64,000 nucleotides of DNA from Gilliamella apicola (GCF_003202915.1 NZ_QGLP01000010.1:170924-234923), one strand, 5' to 3'. Numbered from the stretch's first letter, positions 16,395 to 27,601 are shown. Translations and numbers: made by a program. The notes: generated by a model from the letters alone, not told the origin.

Positions 16395-18453
16395 TAATTT
16401 CTCGGTTATCAGTTATTTCTAAGTTTGATAATACCGCCAGTTGTGGGAAACTAGCTCTTAAAAATTGCGAAAGCATAGCCCGCAATGAATGATTAACCAA
16501 TAAAACAGGCGGAGCACCAATTGCATCTTGTTGATGAATAGCTTGTTTAACTTGATTAATAATATCTTCCGCTAAACCTGGTTCAACATTACTGGTATTT
16601 TGTAAGGCTTGGAGTAATAATCGTTCTAAATTGATATTTAATCCGATGACTCTTATAGGCCCAGCCCCTGGGAACCACTGCTGAGTAATAACTCTTCCTA
16701 AAGCTATTCTAACCACGCTCAATAAATGGTATGGGTCATTTTGGTTTGGAGCCTGTTCACAAATTGTTTCAATAATTGTGCGCATATCACGAATTGATAC
16801 TTTTTCAGCCAGTAAGTTTTGAAGAATTTTATGGAAAGTAGTTAATGGCACTACATCAGGAATAAAATCCTCAACTAATTTAGGTACTTCTTGTTTTATT
16901 CTATCGAGTAATTCTTGTGTTTCTAGACGACCCAATAAGTCACTCGCAAATTGAGTTAATAAATGATTGAAATGGGTAGCAATCATGGTGCTGGTATCAA
17001 CAACGGTATAACCCAACATTTGCGCCTTTTCTCTATCGTTTTTATCTATCCAAAATGCAGGCAAACCAAAAGCTGGTTCAGTGGTTTCAATACCTTCTAT
17101 GGTTTCGGTCACTGTACCTGGGTTGATTGCCAACCATTTATTATTCATAATTTCGCCTTGGCCAACTTCACCACCTTTTATGAAAAATTTGTATTGGTAG
17201 GGTGATAACGAGAGATTATCGCGAATATGAATTTGAGGCGGTAAAAAACCTAATGTTTGCGCAAACTTTTTGCGCAAACTACGAATTCGACCAAGTAATT
17301 CACCATTTTGGTTTTGATCAACCATAGGAATGAGTCCGTATCCAACTTCCATCGCTAAACTATCTTCAATACTTACGTCAGTCCAAGAAGGTTCAATGCT
17401 CACAGATTTGGTCGCTTGTTCATTGGTTTTTGTTTTATCAATTGACTTTTCGGTTTTCTTTTGTTTGCTTAACCACCAAGAAATTAGTGATAAAATCGCA
17501 GTAAACATTAAAAATACCAAATTTGGCATTCCTGGAATAAGTCCAAGTAAACCAATAACCACCGCAGTTAATATTAATACTTGTGGATTATTAAATAACT
17601 GTTTAAGCATTTGGTCACTAATGTTTTCTTGTGAAGTAACCCGAGTCACAATAACACCAGCAGCGGTTGAAATAATCAATGAAGGAATCTGTGCAACTAA
17701 ACCATCACCAATAGTTAGAAGTACATAGGTTTGACTAGCATCTGATAACGTCATACCATGTTGAATAACCCCAACTAATAAGCCACCAACGATGGTAATA
17801 ACCATAATTAGTAAACCGGCAATAGCATCACCACGTACGAATTTACTTGCCCCATCCATTGACCCATAAAAATCAGCTTCTTGGGTAACTTCTGCTCGTC
17901 GTGCTTTAGCTTCGTCTTCACCAATCAATCCTGCATTGAGATCAGCATCAATTGCCATTTGTTTGCCTGGCATACCATCTAATGCGAAGCGAGCACCAAC
18001 TTCAGCTATCCTACCTGCACCTTTAGTAATAACCATAAAGTTGATGATGACTAAAATAACAAAGACAACAATACCAATAGCAAAGTTACCACCAACCAAA
18101 AAATGGCCAAACGCTTCAATAACTCGACCAGCCGCATCACTACCAGTATGGCCTTTTAGTAACACCACTCTAGTTGAGGCAACATTAAGGGATAAACGCA
18201 ATAACGTTGCAAAAAGCAAAACGGTAGGAAACGCCGCAAAATCTAAGACTCGCTTAGTAAACAACGCAACAATTAAAATGATAATTGATAATGCAATATT
18301 AAAAGTAAAAAACAGATCCAAAACAAATGCTGGTAAAGGTAATACCATCATTGAAAGAATCAATAAAATTAGCAATGGCCCAGTTAAAATTTGATAATGA
18401 CCTTTCTTTAATGCATTTATTGATAATAAATTAGTAAATTTTGATTTCATCAT
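16363..18453 (-). CDS. flhA: FlhA, flagellar export gate protein
   Basis: The 696-residue protein is a core part of the flagellar type III export gate. About eight membrane segments occupy the first half, with the FHIPEP-family stretch GASKFVRGDAIAGLL near residue 200. A large cytosolic domain that docks chaperone-substrate complexes follows (from about 360). Length fits E. coli FlhA (692). It starts 22 bp after flhB on the same strand. The first ATG is doubled, so the start may be one codon later. No flhE follows. Confidence 0.96.
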   Translation of the reverse strand: MMKSKFTNLLSINALKKGHYQILTGPLLILLILSMMVLPLPAFVLDLFFTFNIALSIIILIVALFTKRVLDFAAFPTVLLFATLLRLSLNVASTRVVLLKGHTGSDAAGRVIEAFGHFLVGGNFAIGIVVFVILVIINFMVITKGAGRIAEVGARFALDGMPGKQMAIDADLNAGLIGEDEAKARRAEVTQEADFYGSMDGASKFVRGDAIAGLLIMVITIVGGLLVGVIQHGMTLSDASQTYVLLTIGDGLVAQIPSLIISTAAGVIVTRVTSQENISDQMLKQLFNNPQVLILTAVVIGLLGLIPGMPNLVFLMFTAILSLISWWLSKQKKTEKSIDKTKTNEQATKSVSIEPSWTDVSIEDSLAMEVGYGLIPMVDQNQNGELLGRIRSLRKKFAQTLGFLPPQIHIRDNLSLSPYQYKFFIKGGEVGQGEIMNNKWLAINPGTVTETIEGIETTEPAFGLPAFWIDKNDREKAQMLGYTVVDTSTMIATHFNHLLTQFASDLLGRLETQELLDRIKQEVPKLVEDFIPDVVPLTTFHKILQNLLAEKVSIRDMRTIIETICEQAPNQNDPYHLLSVVRIALGRVITQQWFPGAGPIRVIGLNINLERLLLQALQNTSNVEPGLAEDIINQVKQAIHQQDAIGAPPVLLVNHSLRAMLSQFLRASFPQLAVLSNLEITDNREIKVTYQIGSDT

Positions 18454-18475
18454 AACAATAGAGTGTTGCCTTTAT

Positions 18476-19606
18476 TTATTCATTCATTGATAAAGATTCA
18501 GGGATCGGAATATTTGTCGGTTTACGTGGTTTATCACCACCATGTTTATACCAACGTTTTAATTGATAAACCCACGCTAAAATTTGTGCAACAGCCGCAT
18601 AGAGTTCTGTTGGGATGTTTTTTCCTATTTCACCATAGCGATATAATGCACGAGCTAGAGGTGGAGCCTCTAATTGTGGAATATTATGCTCTTTGGCAAT
18701 TTCTTTAATTTTGAGAGCAATATTATCGGTACCTTTGGCTAAAAGTTTTGGTGCCGACATGGTTTTTTCATCATATTGTAGCGCAACAGCATAATGGGTA
18801 GGGTTAGTTATAATGACATTGGCTTTAGGAACATCACTCATCATTCGACGCCTTGACATTGCTTGTTGCACTTGGCGAATACGACCTTTGATTTGAGAGT
18901 TTCCTTCTTGTTCCTTAAACTCATCTTTAACTTCTTGTTTTGACATTTTTAATTTTCTAAAATTGCTCCAGATCTGATAAAAAATATCAAACCCAACCAT
19001 AGGGATTAATGCTAAAACGCATAATAATCCAGAATAGATAATCATCTGCATGGCATCCGATAATGCATTATTTAAATACATATTTGGTAGCGAAAGCATA
19101 TTTGAAAATTGACTTATTAAAAAAAGCGATGCGACAAAACCAATTAAAACCACTTTAAGAATGCTTTTAAATAGTTCTGATAAAATTCGGACCCCAAATA
19201 GTCGTTTAAAACCACTGATAGGATTCAATTTACTAAAATTGGGTTTGATTGATTGTAAGCTAAAAAGTAAACCACCAACACTAAGTGGTGCAATGATAGC
19301 AATAATTACTAATCCAAAAAAAATAGGAAAAATCGCCCAAAATCCTGCGCTTAATAAATCAATTAAATTGAAGATAATTTGTTTATCATCATCGGTTCGG
19401 TAGGCAACCAAGATAGCTTGTTTAATAATCGTTTTTAACCTAGCGACAAAATTTGCGCCCATTGACAAGAACAGCATGATACCAACTAGTAATATAATTA
19501 ACGATGTCAATTCACGAGATCGCGGAATTTGCCCCTTTTCCTTAGCTTTTTTTAATTTACTTTCGGTGGGTTGTTCACTTTTATCTAGATCACTATCATC
19601 AGCCAT
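18476..19606 (-). CDS. flhB: FlhB, export gate protein and substrate-specificity switch
   Basis: The 376-residue protein has four membrane segments and a cytosolic domain with the autocleavage motif NPTH (in NVIITNPTHYAVAL, about residue 270). Cleavage, together with FliK, switches export from rod/hook to filament proteins. The hydrophilic N-terminus DKSEQPTESKLKKAKEKG is typical. It is the first gene of flhB-flhA. Confidence 0.96.
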   Translation of the reverse strand: MADDSDLDKSEQPTESKLKKAKEKGQIPRSRELTSLIILLVGIMLFLSMGANFVARLKTIIKQAILVAYRTDDDKQIIFNLIDLLSAGFWAIFPIFFGLVIIAIIAPLSVGGLLFSLQSIKPNFSKLNPISGFKRLFGVRILSELFKSILKVVLIGFVASLFLISQFSNMLSLPNMYLNNALSDAMQMIIYSGLLCVLALIPMVGFDIFYQIWSNFRKLKMSKQEVKDEFKEQEGNSQIKGRIRQVQQAMSRRRMMSDVPKANVIITNPTHYAVALQYDEKTMSAPKLLAKGTDNIALKIKEIAKEHNIPQLEAPPLARALYRYGEIGKNIPTELYAAVAQILAWVYQLKRWYKHGGDKPRKPTNIPIPESLSMNE

Positions 19607-19748
19607 ATCTTAACTAAATCAATTTTATTATCTAATTACCGTTTACCTTGATAACACAGTATGAACTCAACTTGATAAAGTTATTGGCTTAATAAGACCC
19701 TAATTTAACGGTTATTTATCTCGTTTACCGTTAGATAACTCAAAAAGA

Positions 19749-20183
19749 TTAAACTTTAGCGCGTTCAGAAGAAATAGTTTCTGATTGTTGATAACCATTA
19801 TAAGTATAAACAGAGGGATTATTCATGTTTTTCAAATAATCGATTGATTTTTGAGTTACGTTCATTCGATTTTGAATAAGTATACCATTGTCTCGATTAA
19901 TTTGAGCTAATCGTTGAGTAGTATCTGTAATTGCTTGCCATTTCAAAGCTATCTCTTGGTTTTCACTATAAGGTGATTGCACATTGTATTGTTCACTTAC
20001 TTTTAGCCGTTTTTCATCAATTAATTTTAACTCAATAAGCAATTGGCTTTTTTGATTTATAATTTCATTCAATTCATTTATTGAACTATTTTCAATTAAT
20101 ATTTGCTGTTCAGCTTCTAAAATAACTGAAAGATCCTGCAACATAACCGTTATACTATTAAAAATGTTATCTAATTCTAACAT
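19749..20183 (-). CDS. flgN: FlgN, export chaperone for FlgK and FlgL
   Basis: This 144-residue, mostly helical protein is weakly conserved. Size, helical character and position directly after flgM identify it as FlgN. It keeps the hook-filament junction proteins FlgK and FlgL ready for export. It is probably co-transcribed with flgM from the sigma28 promoter at 20559-20585, giving late expression. Confidence 0.85.
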   Translation of the reverse strand: MLELDNIFNSITVMLQDLSVILEAEQQILIENSSINELNEIINQKSQLLIELKLIDEKRLKVSEQYNVQSPYSENQEIALKWQAITDTTQRLAQINRDNGILIQNRMNVTQKSIDYLKNMNNPSVYTYNGYQQSETISSERAKV

Positions 20184-20205
20184 GACGACATTCCTTCAAT
20201 AATAA

Positions 20206-20505
20206 CTAGCAGTCAATATTTTCAAAAGTTTGCTTAATAATTTCATCAGCAATTTTATGCGGATTGATGGCTAATTTACCTTCAGTAATGGCTTGTTTAA
20301 TCTTTTCAATTTTATTGATATCAATATCATTCTCAGTGGAATGTAACATTGCTATAGTGTTTTGGTTCAATTTAACATTACTATTAAACGTTAAACTACT
20401 CGATTGCGGCGCAGATACCCTTGTTTTTTTATTTTGCTTATTTATTAGATTACGATTAGGTAACCCAGATACGGTAGTAACCTTTTTTGTTGCGTCTATA
20501 CTCAT
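20206..20505 (-). CDS. flgM: FlgM, anti-sigma28 factor
   Basis: The 99-residue protein has the disordered N-terminal half and helical C-terminal half of FlgM (KIEKIKQAITEGKLAINPHK, about 66-85, then ADEIIKQ). FlgM holds FliA inactive until the hook-basal body is complete and FlgM is exported. It has its own sigma28 promoter just after flgA, giving the usual feedback loop. Confidence 0.92.
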   Translation of the reverse strand: MSIDATKKVTTVSGLPNRNLINKQNKKTRVSAPQSSSLTFNSNVKLNQNTIAMLHSTENDIDINKIEKIKQAITEGKLAINPHKIADEIIKQTFENIDC

Positions 20506-20558
20506 AATATACCTTCAATTAATGTTATGATTATGGTTTTATAGGATAGTTGATCCAA

Positions 20559-20585
20559 TTATCGGCAAAAATCAAAAAATCATTA
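20559..20585 (-). promoter_or_regulatory. Sigma28 (FliA) promoter of flgMN
   Basis: On the minus strand TAATGATT, 11 bp, then a perfect GCCGATAA. The -10 box equals the consensus and the -35 half is weaker. It lies 54 bp upstream of flgM, in the short gap after flgA. Confidence 0.82.
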
Positions 20586-20588
20586 ATA

Positions 20589-21254
20589 TTATTTATTCAA
20601 AATTATGATGCCGTCTTCCGTGACAACACCTTCTACAACATTACCCGTATTAAGTTTGATATTTATTAATTCATCTAGTGCACCATTGCTAAGCGCTTTA
20701 CCATTAGTAGTAATTGAATAACCATCATCATTAACAATAACTTTTACAGTCTGACCTGCTTTAACATGCCAATTTTTCTGTAACATTGAATTTTTTATTG
20801 GCTCACCTTTATCGATATTACGTAAAGCAATATGATTTAATACCTCAGATTTATTTAAAATAATATTTGACGGTAATTTATCTAATCGACCAGATTGTAT
20901 TTTCAACAGTTGCTCCGTCATTAGCGTTCCAGCACCTATTGATTGATTCGCCACCACATAACTACCAGTCACAGCAACATAAATTTGAATATATTTAGTG
21001 CTATTTTCACACTTGGCGCTAATAGTCAAATTTCCCCATTGCTTATTTTTATTTAAAATCGTTAAACTCGGTGCATCACAATTTAACTCAGGCTTTGAAG
21101 TTGGATAATCAATAGTAACATTTTCAACATTAATTTGTTGATAAACTAGATCACTAATCTGTTTTTCTATCTGTTTTTCTAGCGATGTGGCTAAAACTAT
21201 TTTTGAGGTACACAACATAGCAAAAAAACATATAAATTTAATAAAATTAGGCAT
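20589..21254 (-). CDS. flgA: FlgA, periplasmic chaperone for P-ring assembly
   Basis: The 221-residue protein has a cleavable signal peptide (hydrophobic residues about 5-21, ending VLA) and the C-terminal SAF domain of FlgA with AGQTVKVIVNDDGYSI. It helps FlgI assemble into the P ring. It is divergent from flgB with a 154-bp shared promoter region, as in E. coli. Confidence 0.93.
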   Translation of the reverse strand: MPNFIKFICFFAMLCTSKIVLATSLEKQIEKQISDLVYQQINVENVTIDYPTSKPELNCDAPSLTILNKNKQWGNLTISAKCENSTKYIQIYVAVTGSYVVANQSIGAGTLMTEQLLKIQSGRLDKLPSNIILNKSEVLNHIALRNIDKGEPIKNSMLQKNWHVKAGQTVKVIVNDDGYSITTNGKALSNGALDELINIKLNTGNVVEGVVTEDGIIILNK

Positions 21255-21408
21255 ATCCGCATTTTTTTTATACTATTGATGGTTAAATTTTACTGTATCA
21301 ACCAATTATTGAATGTTGAAATAAGGGCTATTTTTATCGTTATTTATACGATGATTTTTTTTTGATTTGCTTAAAATTCTTTATATTGAGAAAAAATGAG
21401 ATCATTCT

Positions 21409-21819
21409 ATGCTAAATAAATTAGATACTTTTGTTAATTTCCATGAAAAGGCACTAGATGTTCGTGAAAAGCGACAAAACATACTTGCAGCCAATGTGGC
21501 TAATAGTGATACGCCTAATTATCAAGCTAGAGATATTGACTTTAATGTTGAATTAAAGAAAGCAATCAATAATCAACATACTTTTAATAGTATAAAGCTT
21601 AGTGTTACATCTGCAAGACATATTCAAACAAATATTACGGGTTCACTTGACTATCGTCTTCTTTATCGCGTTCCTTATCAGTCATCGGCTGATGGTAATA
21701 CTGTTGAAATGGATCAAGAGCGAACGGCTTTTATGGATAACAGTATTCATTATCAAAGTAATTTAACATTTTTAGGTGAACAATTTAAAAATGTAGTTTC
21801 CGTATTACAACAAGGATAA
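21409..21819 (+). CDS. flgB: FlgB, proximal rod protein
   Basis: The 136-residue protein has the rod-family N-terminal motif [20 protein letters not shown] (about 21-40) and a helical C-terminus. It joins the MS ring to the rod. It opens the flgB-flgJ operon, with gaps of only a few bases between genes. No FlhDC box was assigned with confidence. Confidence 0.95.
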   Translation: MLNKLDTFVNFHEKALDVREKRQNILAANVANSDTPNYQARDIDFNVELKKAINNQHTFNSIKLSVTSARHIQTNITGSLDYRLLYRVPYQSSADGNTVEMDQERTAFMDNSIHYQSNLTFLGEQFKNVVSVLQQG

Positions 21820-21824
21820 CAAAT

Positions 21825-22229
21825 ATGAGTTTCTCTATTTTTTCTATTTCAGGTTCAGCTTTAATGGCCCAAACTCAACGAATGAATGTTAGTGCCAGTA
21901 ATTTAGCTAATGCCGATAGTATTACCAGTACTTCAGGTCAAGCTTATCGAGCCAAACAAGTTATTTTCGAAGTTGATAATTATGGTTACCAAAATAGCGT
22001 AGCTGGAGTAAAAGTATCTGAAGTGATTGAAGACCCAGCACCAATGAATTTAGTGTATGAACCTAATCATCCTTTAGCTGATGAAAGAGGATACATTCAA
22101 AAACCTAATGTTGATGTAGTGGCAGAAATGGTTAATACTATTTCAGCATCTCGAAGTTATCAAGCGAATGTTGAGGTGATTAATACAGCAAAAAGTTTGA
22201 TGCTAAAAACACTTACCTTAGGGCAATAA
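21825..22229 (+). CDS. flgC: FlgC, proximal rod protein
   Basis: The 134-residue product shows the rod motif [13 protein letters not shown] near residue 20 and the C-terminal [19 protein letters not shown] that packs in the rod core. It begins 5 bp after flgB and is exported by the flagellar type III system without a signal peptide. Confidence 0.95.
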   Translation: MSFSIFSISGSALMAQTQRMNVSASNLANADSITSTSGQAYRAKQVIFEVDNYGYQNSVAGVKVSEVIEDPAPMNLVYEPNHPLADERGYIQKPNVDVVAEMVNTISASRSYQANVEVINTAKSLMLKTLTLGQ

Positions 22230-22242
22230 AAGGGCTTAATTA

Positions 22243-22968
22243 ATGGGTATTTCAAATGTAACAGTATCTGGAACACCAAGTACCGCAAGTCCTCAAACGG
22301 TAAAAAAAACTACATCTGATGGTAACTCTAGTCAGGAATTACAAGATAATTTCCTGACGTTGCTTATTGCCCAAATGAAAAATCAGGACCCGACTAATCC
22401 CATGGACAATAGCCAGTTAACCTCGCAACTTGCACAAATTAATACTTTAGCGGGAATTGAACGACTTAATACAACTTTAAATGTCGTCTCAGGTCAAATT
22501 GACGATAGTATGTCAGTTAATGCAAGTAATATGATTGGCAAAGGGGTCATGGTTCCTGGTAATAAAATTTTAGTCGCCTCATCAAATAGTGATGGTGAAG
22601 ACTCAGAGAGCCAAAAAGAGACAATTATCACGCCGTCCGGATTTGAACTTTTAAGTAATGCTGATTCAGTGATTATCACCATAAGAGATCAAAACGGTAA
22701 GGTCGTGAATGAGATTGATCTAGGTCCGGTTTCAGCTGGAGTATGTACTTTTACTTGGACGGGCAAACTCAATGATGAAACACAAGCACCAGATGGTAGT
22801 TATACGTTTTCGGTCGATGCTAGCTCTGATGGGAAAAAAATATCATCAACACCATTATCTTACTCGTTTGTGTACGGAATAATTAAAAGCAAAGTTAACA
22901 ACCAAATATTACTTGATTTAGGAATACTTGGTTCAATTAGTATTGACGAAGTACGTCAAATTCTTTGA
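22243..22968 (+). CDS. flgD: FlgD, hook-capping scaffold
   Basis: The 241-residue protein has the conserved N-terminal export/cap region (FLTLLIAQMKNQDPTNPMDN, about 37-56) and a C-terminal Ig/tudor-like part with GPVSAGVCTFTWTGK. It caps the growing hook to fold FlgE subunits and is then discarded. Confidence 0.94.
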   Translation: MGISNVTVSGTPSTASPQTVKKTTSDGNSSQELQDNFLTLLIAQMKNQDPTNPMDNSQLTSQLAQINTLAGIERLNTTLNVVSGQIDDSMSVNASNMIGKGVMVPGNKILVASSNSDGEDSESQKETIITPSGFELLSNADSVIITIRDQNGKVVNEIDLGPVSAGVCTFTWTGKLNDETQAPDGSYTFSVDASSDGKKISSTPLSYSFVYGIIKSKVNNQILLDLGILGSISIDEVRQIL

Positions 22969-22984
22969 AGGAGAATAAGTTAAT

Positions 22985-24196
22985 ATGGGATTTTCTCAAG
23001 CAATTAGTGGTATGAATGCCGCATCAAAACACTTAGATGTCATTGGTAATAATATTGCCAACGCAGCAACTGTGGGCTTTAAAAGTTCTAGCATCGCATT
23101 TGCTGATTTTTATGCTGGATCAAAAGTAGGAATGGGCGTAAAAATTGCCGATGTTATGCAAAATTTTAATGATGGTATAACAACAGCAACGAATAATAAT
23201 TTAGATGTCGCAATTTCAGGTAATGGTTTTTTCCGCTTAATTGATAGTGGCGGACAAGTCTACTATACCCGTAACGGTCAGTTTCAATTAGATGCTGAAC
23301 GTAATATTATATCTACAGAAGGCTTCCACTTAACTGGTTATCCAACAACAGGTATGCCTCCAAAAATTCAGCAAGGGGCAACACCTGCTCCATTACAGAT
23401 TTCGCAAGTAATGTTGAATGCAACAGCAACGACTAAAGCTTCTATGCAAATAAACTTAAACTCAAATAACGAAGTACCTGTTAGGTCACCTGTCGATGCA
23501 GAAGATTCTGATACCTTCAACTACTCCAACACGATCACAACTTATGATTCCTTAGGTAATCAACATAATGTTCAACTTATTTATGTAAAAACCTCTGATA
23601 ACCATTGGGATGTTCATTATATTGATAATAGTGATCCAACCGCCACCCTTCAGCCATTAGGGCAAATGGAATTTGACACAGCAGGCAGATTAATTAGTAA
23701 TCCAGATATGACTATTAATGTTAATGGGATAAATGGTTCAGCAAATAATACTTTTACCTTGTCATATCTAAACAGTACTCAACAAAATTTAGGTAAGGAA
23801 GCCGGTAGTGTTAAATCTCCTTACGCTGATGGTTTTGCAGCAGGTGATCTGATTGGCTTTAATATTAATGATGATGGCACAATTTATGGTGTTTATTCTA
23901 ACCAACAAACAATGATATTAGGCCAAATTGCGATGGCTGATTTCGCTAATCTTAATGGATTAGAACCAGTTGGTAATAATAACTGGCGGTCTACCATTAA
24001 TTCTGGCGGAGAAGTATTAGGCATGGCCAATACAGGGACTTTTGGTATATTAACTAGTGGTGCTGTTGAAGCATCGAATGTTGATATGAGCCAAGAATTA
24101 GTCAATATGATTGTTGCTCAACGTAATTATCAATCTAATTCTCAAACCATTAAGACTCAAGATCAAATACTTAATACTTTAGTTAATCTAAGATAA
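22985..24196 (+). CDS. flgE: FlgE, hook protein
   Basis: The 403-residue protein carries the axial N-terminal motif HLDVIGNNIANAATVGFKSS (about 18-37) and the C-terminal ASNVDMSQELVNMIVAQRNY (about 361-380). Its length matches enterobacterial FlgE (about 402). It forms the flexible hook, whose length is set by FliK. Confidence 0.96.
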   Translation: MGFSQAISGMNAASKHLDVIGNNIANAATVGFKSSSIAFADFYAGSKVGMGVKIADVMQNFNDGITTATNNNLDVAISGNGFFRLIDSGGQVYYTRNGQFQLDAERNIISTEGFHLTGYPTTGMPPKIQQGATPAPLQISQVMLNATATTKASMQINLNSNNEVPVRSPVDAEDSDTFNYSNTITTYDSLGNQHNVQLIYVKTSDNHWDVHYIDNSDPTATLQPLGQMEFDTAGRLISNPDMTINVNGINGSANNTFTLSYLNSTQQNLGKEAGSVKSPYADGFAAGDLIGFNINDDGTIYGVYSNQQTMILGQIAMADFANLNGLEPVGNNNWRSTINSGGEVLGMANTGTFGILTSGAVEASNVDMSQELVNMIVAQRNYQSNSQTIKTQDQILNTLVNLR

Positions 24197-24210
24197 TTTA
24201 AGGGATATTT

Positions 24211-24966
24211 ATGGATCGCGTTATTTATACTGCTATGTCTGGTGCAAGCCAGACATTAAATCAACAGTCCATAACCAGTCATAACTTAGCTAATGTATCA
24301 ACAGTGGGCTTTCGTGCTCAATTAGTGGCTATGAAAGCGGTTCCCATTGTAGGTAATAGTATGCAAACAAGGACTCTGGTTGCTGCAACAACCCCAACAT
24401 ACGATTCAACAATGGGGGCATTTAATTACACTGGACAAAATTTAGATGTTGCCTTATCTCAAGACGATTGGCTAGCGGTACAATTACCTGATGGCAGTGA
24501 AGGATATACGCGTGATGGTGCAATTCAAATCGATGAAAATGGTACCCTTAACATTAAAGGCTATCCACTACTTGGTGATAATGGCGTATTAACTGTTCCT
24601 CAGAATTCGCAAGTTACTGTTAGTGCAGACGGGACTTTATCAACTTTAGGTGCTGGCGATAAACCCACTACCATTGCTCAAGGGGGAAAAATAAAAAAAG
24701 TTCACCTTGAACGTGATGAAATTGTGCGAGGTGATGATGGTTTTTTCCATGCGACTGAAGCAACAATTAATAACCGTGGAGCAGTGTTAGAAGATAACCC
24801 TAACGCCAAACTTATGACTGGGGTATTAGAAGGCAGTAATGTTAATCCTGTTACTGCAATGGTGGATTTGATTAGTCATGCTCGTCAATTTGAAATGCAG
24901 ATGAAACAAATTTCTACTGCAGATGAAAATGCACAAAAAGCTAATCAAATATTATCATTAACTTAA
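24211..24966 (+). CDS. flgF: FlgF, rod protein
   Basis: The 251-residue axial protein has TSHNLANVSTVGFRA (about 22-36) and a C-terminal EGSNVNPVTAMVDLISHARQ. Its closeness to FlgG but shorter length fits the proximal rod protein FlgF. It lies 14 bp after flgE. Confidence 0.94.
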   Translation: MDRVIYTAMSGASQTLNQQSITSHNLANVSTVGFRAQLVAMKAVPIVGNSMQTRTLVAATTPTYDSTMGAFNYTGQNLDVALSQDDWLAVQLPDGSEGYTRDGAIQIDENGTLNIKGYPLLGDNGVLTVPQNSQVTVSADGTLSTLGAGDKPTTIAQGGKIKKVHLERDEIVRGDDGFFHATEATINNRGAVLEDNPNAKLMTGVLEGSNVNPVTAMVDLISHARQFEMQMKQISTADENAQKANQILSLT

Positions 24967-24984
24967 TTAAAATAGGAAATAATA

Positions 24985-25767
24985 ATGATTAAATCATTAT
25001 GGATTGCAAAAACTGGTTTAAGTGCGCAACAAATGAATATGGATATAATTTCCAATAATCTAGCCAATGTTAGTACTGGTGGCTTTAAACGCCAACGAGC
25101 AGTTTTTGAAGATCTATTATACCAAACTATTCGTCAACCGGGTGCACAATCATCTGAACAAACAACATTGCCTTCTGGATTACAAATTGGTACCGGCGTT
25201 AGACCTGTTGCTACAGAACGTATCCATAGCCAAGGCAATTTGGAATTAACTGATAACAGTAATGATGTCGCTATTAACGGACAAGGTTTTTTCCAAATTC
25301 TAATGCCTGATGGAACACTTGCCTATACACGAAGTGGTGCTTTTCAAGTTAATCAAAACGGTCAGTTAGTTACCGCTACTGGTTATGAAATTCAACCAAC
25401 AATTAACATTCCAACAAATGCCATCAAAATGACTGTGGCACGAGACGGTATTGTTAGTGTAACTTTGGCTAACCAAACAACCCAAGTGCAAATTGGCCAG
25501 TTGACATTACATACGTTTATCAACGAAACAGGTCTTGAAAGCGTTGGTGAAAATCTTTATTTAGAAACCGAAAGTTCGGGGGCACCGACTGAAAATACAC
25601 CAGGTTTAAATGGCGCGGGGTTACTATATCAAGGTTATCTCGAAACATCTAACGTAAATGTTGCGGAAGAGCTAGTTAACATGATTCAAGTACAACGTGC
25701 TTATGAAATCAATAGTAAAGCAATATCGGCCTCTGACCAAATGTTGCAACGTTTAAATCAGTTATAA
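24985..25767 (+). CDS. flgG: FlgG, distal rod protein
   Basis: The 260-residue product, the same length as E. coli FlgG, has [20 protein letters not shown] near residues 19-38 and the C-terminal [20 protein letters not shown]. It forms the distal rod that passes the L and P rings. Confidence 0.96.
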   Translation: MIKSLWIAKTGLSAQQMNMDIISNNLANVSTGGFKRQRAVFEDLLYQTIRQPGAQSSEQTTLPSGLQIGTGVRPVATERIHSQGNLELTDNSNDVAINGQGFFQILMPDGTLAYTRSGAFQVNQNGQLVTATGYEIQPTINIPTNAIKMTVARDGIVSVTLANQTTQVQIGQLTLHTFINETGLESVGENLYLETESSGAPTENTPGLNGAGLLYQGYLETSNVNVAEELVNMIQVQRAYEINSKAISASDQMLQRLNQL

Positions 25768-25788
25768 ATCTAACAAAATGATAGGTAT

Positions 25789-26466
25789 ATGAGATATCTT
25801 TATATTTTAGTAGCACTATTTTTAGTTAGTTGTAGCCAATTACCTAAAAAACCATTGGTTGAAGGGCAAACGAGTATTGTTCCTCAAATGCCAGTAATTG
25901 CAAATTCGAGTGGCTCGATTTATCAAGCCTCACAACCAAGTAGTTATGGTTATCAACCAATGTTTGAAGATCGTCGGCCACGCAATATTGGAGACATACT
26001 AACAATCGTTTTACAAGAAAACGTTAGTGCTAGTAAAAGCTCATCGATTAATGCTGGCCGTAATAGCAGTACAAATTTAGGGGTAACAACAGTACCTAAA
26101 TTTTTAGATGGGCTTGTTGGTCGAGGAAAAGTAGATGCTGATTTCTCAGGTAATAATGATTTTAAAGGTTCTGGTGGGGCAAATGCAAAAAACACTTTTA
26201 GCGGAACAATTACTGTCACCGTTCAAGATGTAATGGTTAATGGTAATTTAAAAGTTATTGGCGAAAAACAAATTGCCATAAATCAGGGAACAGAATTTAT
26301 TCGATTCTCAGGTGTTGTTAATCCAAGAACAATAAGTGGTAATAATACCGTTATATCAACTCAAGTTGCTGATGCCCGTATTGAATATGTAGGTAACGGT
26401 TACATTGACGAAGCGCAAACTATGGGTTGGTTGCAGCGCCTATTTTTAAACCTTTCACCATTTTAA
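25789..26466 (+). CDS. flgH: FlgH, L-ring lipoprotein
   Basis: The 225-residue protein has a short signal peptide ending in the lipobox LVSC (about residues 12-15), so it is lipidated and placed in the outer membrane. [20 protein letters not shown] is the conserved start of the L-ring domain. Its stop overlaps the probable flgI start as TAATG, suggesting coupled translation. Confidence 0.95.
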   Translation: MRYLYILVALFLVSCSQLPKKPLVEGQTSIVPQMPVIANSSGSIYQASQPSSYGYQPMFEDRRPRNIGDILTIVLQENVSASKSSSINAGRNSSTNLGVTTVPKFLDGLVGRGKVDADFSGNNDFKGSGGANAKNTFSGTITVTVQDVMVNGNLKVIGEKQIAINQGTEFIRFSGVVNPRTISGNNTVISTQVADARIEYVGNGYIDEAQTMGWLQRLFLNLSPF

Positions 26467-27587
26467 TGAGTCTAAATATGTTTAATAAATTACGTAGTTT
26501 CATCTGTTTTATCTTAATGGTACTAGTTGTTGTACCTTATAGTTATGCAGAGCGAATACGAGATTTAGTTACAGTTCAAGGTGTACGTGAAAACGCCTTA
26601 GTTGGCTACGGAATTGTTGTTGGACTAGATGGTACTGGAGACCAAACCTCACAAACCCCATTTACCATACAAAGTATAACTAATATGCTTTCACAATTAG
26701 GTATTACTGTTCCTTCAGCTAGTAACATGCAGTTGAAAAATGTTGCTGCGGTAATGGTAACCGCAAAACTGCCTTCTTATGCTCGTATTGGACAACAAAT
26801 CGATGTAGTTGTATCTTCATTAGGTAATGCGAAAAGTCTACGTGGCGGTACATTGATCATGACGCCATTAAAAGGCGCCGACAACCAAGTTTATGCCATT
26901 GCACAGGGTAATCTTTTTGTTGGTGGTATGGGCGCAAGCGCTAGAGGAAGCCGTGTAAGTGTCAATCAAACAGCGGGCGCAGCAATTCCTGGTGGAGCTA
27001 CAATTGAAAGAGAATTAACTACTCGTTTAGATGAAGAAAGGACTATTCACTTACACCTTAACCAATTTGACTTTACTTTGGCTGCTAAAATCGCTGAAGC
27101 AATTAACAAGGTGCAAAAAAATATCGCAATTCCTTTAGACGGTATGACCGTTAAATTAATCATGCCACAAGACAGTCAAACAAGAGTTAAATTATTATCT
27201 AAAATTCAAAATCTCGAAATTAGCTCAACGCCAATTTCAGCCAAAGTTGTGATTAATACTCGCACTGGCGTGGTTGTGATGAATCAAAGAGTTCAATTAG
27301 ACAATTGTGCGGTTGCTCATGGTAATTTATCTGTTGTTGTAAACAATCAATTAAGAGTTAGCCAACCGAATACTCCTTTTGCTGGCGGTAGGACTGCTGT
27401 TGTTCCTGATAATGAAGTTAGCATACAACAAGATGGCGGAGCACTACATAATTTACCTTCTGGCGCTGATTTAAATCGAGTTATTAACTCACTTAATTTA
27501 TTAGGCGCAAATCCTACAGAATTAATGTCGATACTTGAGGCATTAAAAAGTGCAGGTTGCTTACACGCCTCATTGGAAACTATTTAA
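26466..27587 (+). CDS. flgI: FlgI, P-ring protein
   Basis: The 373-residue protein has a signal peptide ending near YSYA and then the conserved [20 protein letters not shown]. It forms the P ring in the peptidoglycan layer, with help from FlgA. The start at 26466 (TAATG overlap with flgH) is chosen; an ATG at 26478 is a close alternative. The open frame further upstream lies inside flgH. Confidence 0.95.
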   Translation: MSLNMFNKLRSFICFILMVLVVVPYSYAERIRDLVTVQGVRENALVGYGIVVGLDGTGDQTSQTPFTIQSITNMLSQLGITVPSASNMQLKNVAAVMVTAKLPSYARIGQQIDVVVSSLGNAKSLRGGTLIMTPLKGADNQVYAIAQGNLFVGGMGASARGSRVSVNQTAGAAIPGGATIERELTTRLDEERTIHLHLNQFDFTLAAKIAEAINKVQKNIAIPLDGMTVKLIMPQDSQTRVKLLSKIQNLEISSTPISAKVVINTRTGVVVMNQRVQLDNCAVAHGNLSVVVNNQLRVSQPNTPFAGGRTAVVPDNEVSIQQDGGALHNLPSGADLNRVINSLNLLGANPTELMSILEALKSAGCLHASLETI

Positions 27588-27601
27588 AGTAGGATACCGA
27601 T

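Noticed and set aside
17330..18394. Long plus-strand frames antisense to flhA
   Set aside because: They mirror the codon pattern of the real flhA gene and encode low-complexity Ser/Thr/Ile/Lys-rich peptides without motifs.
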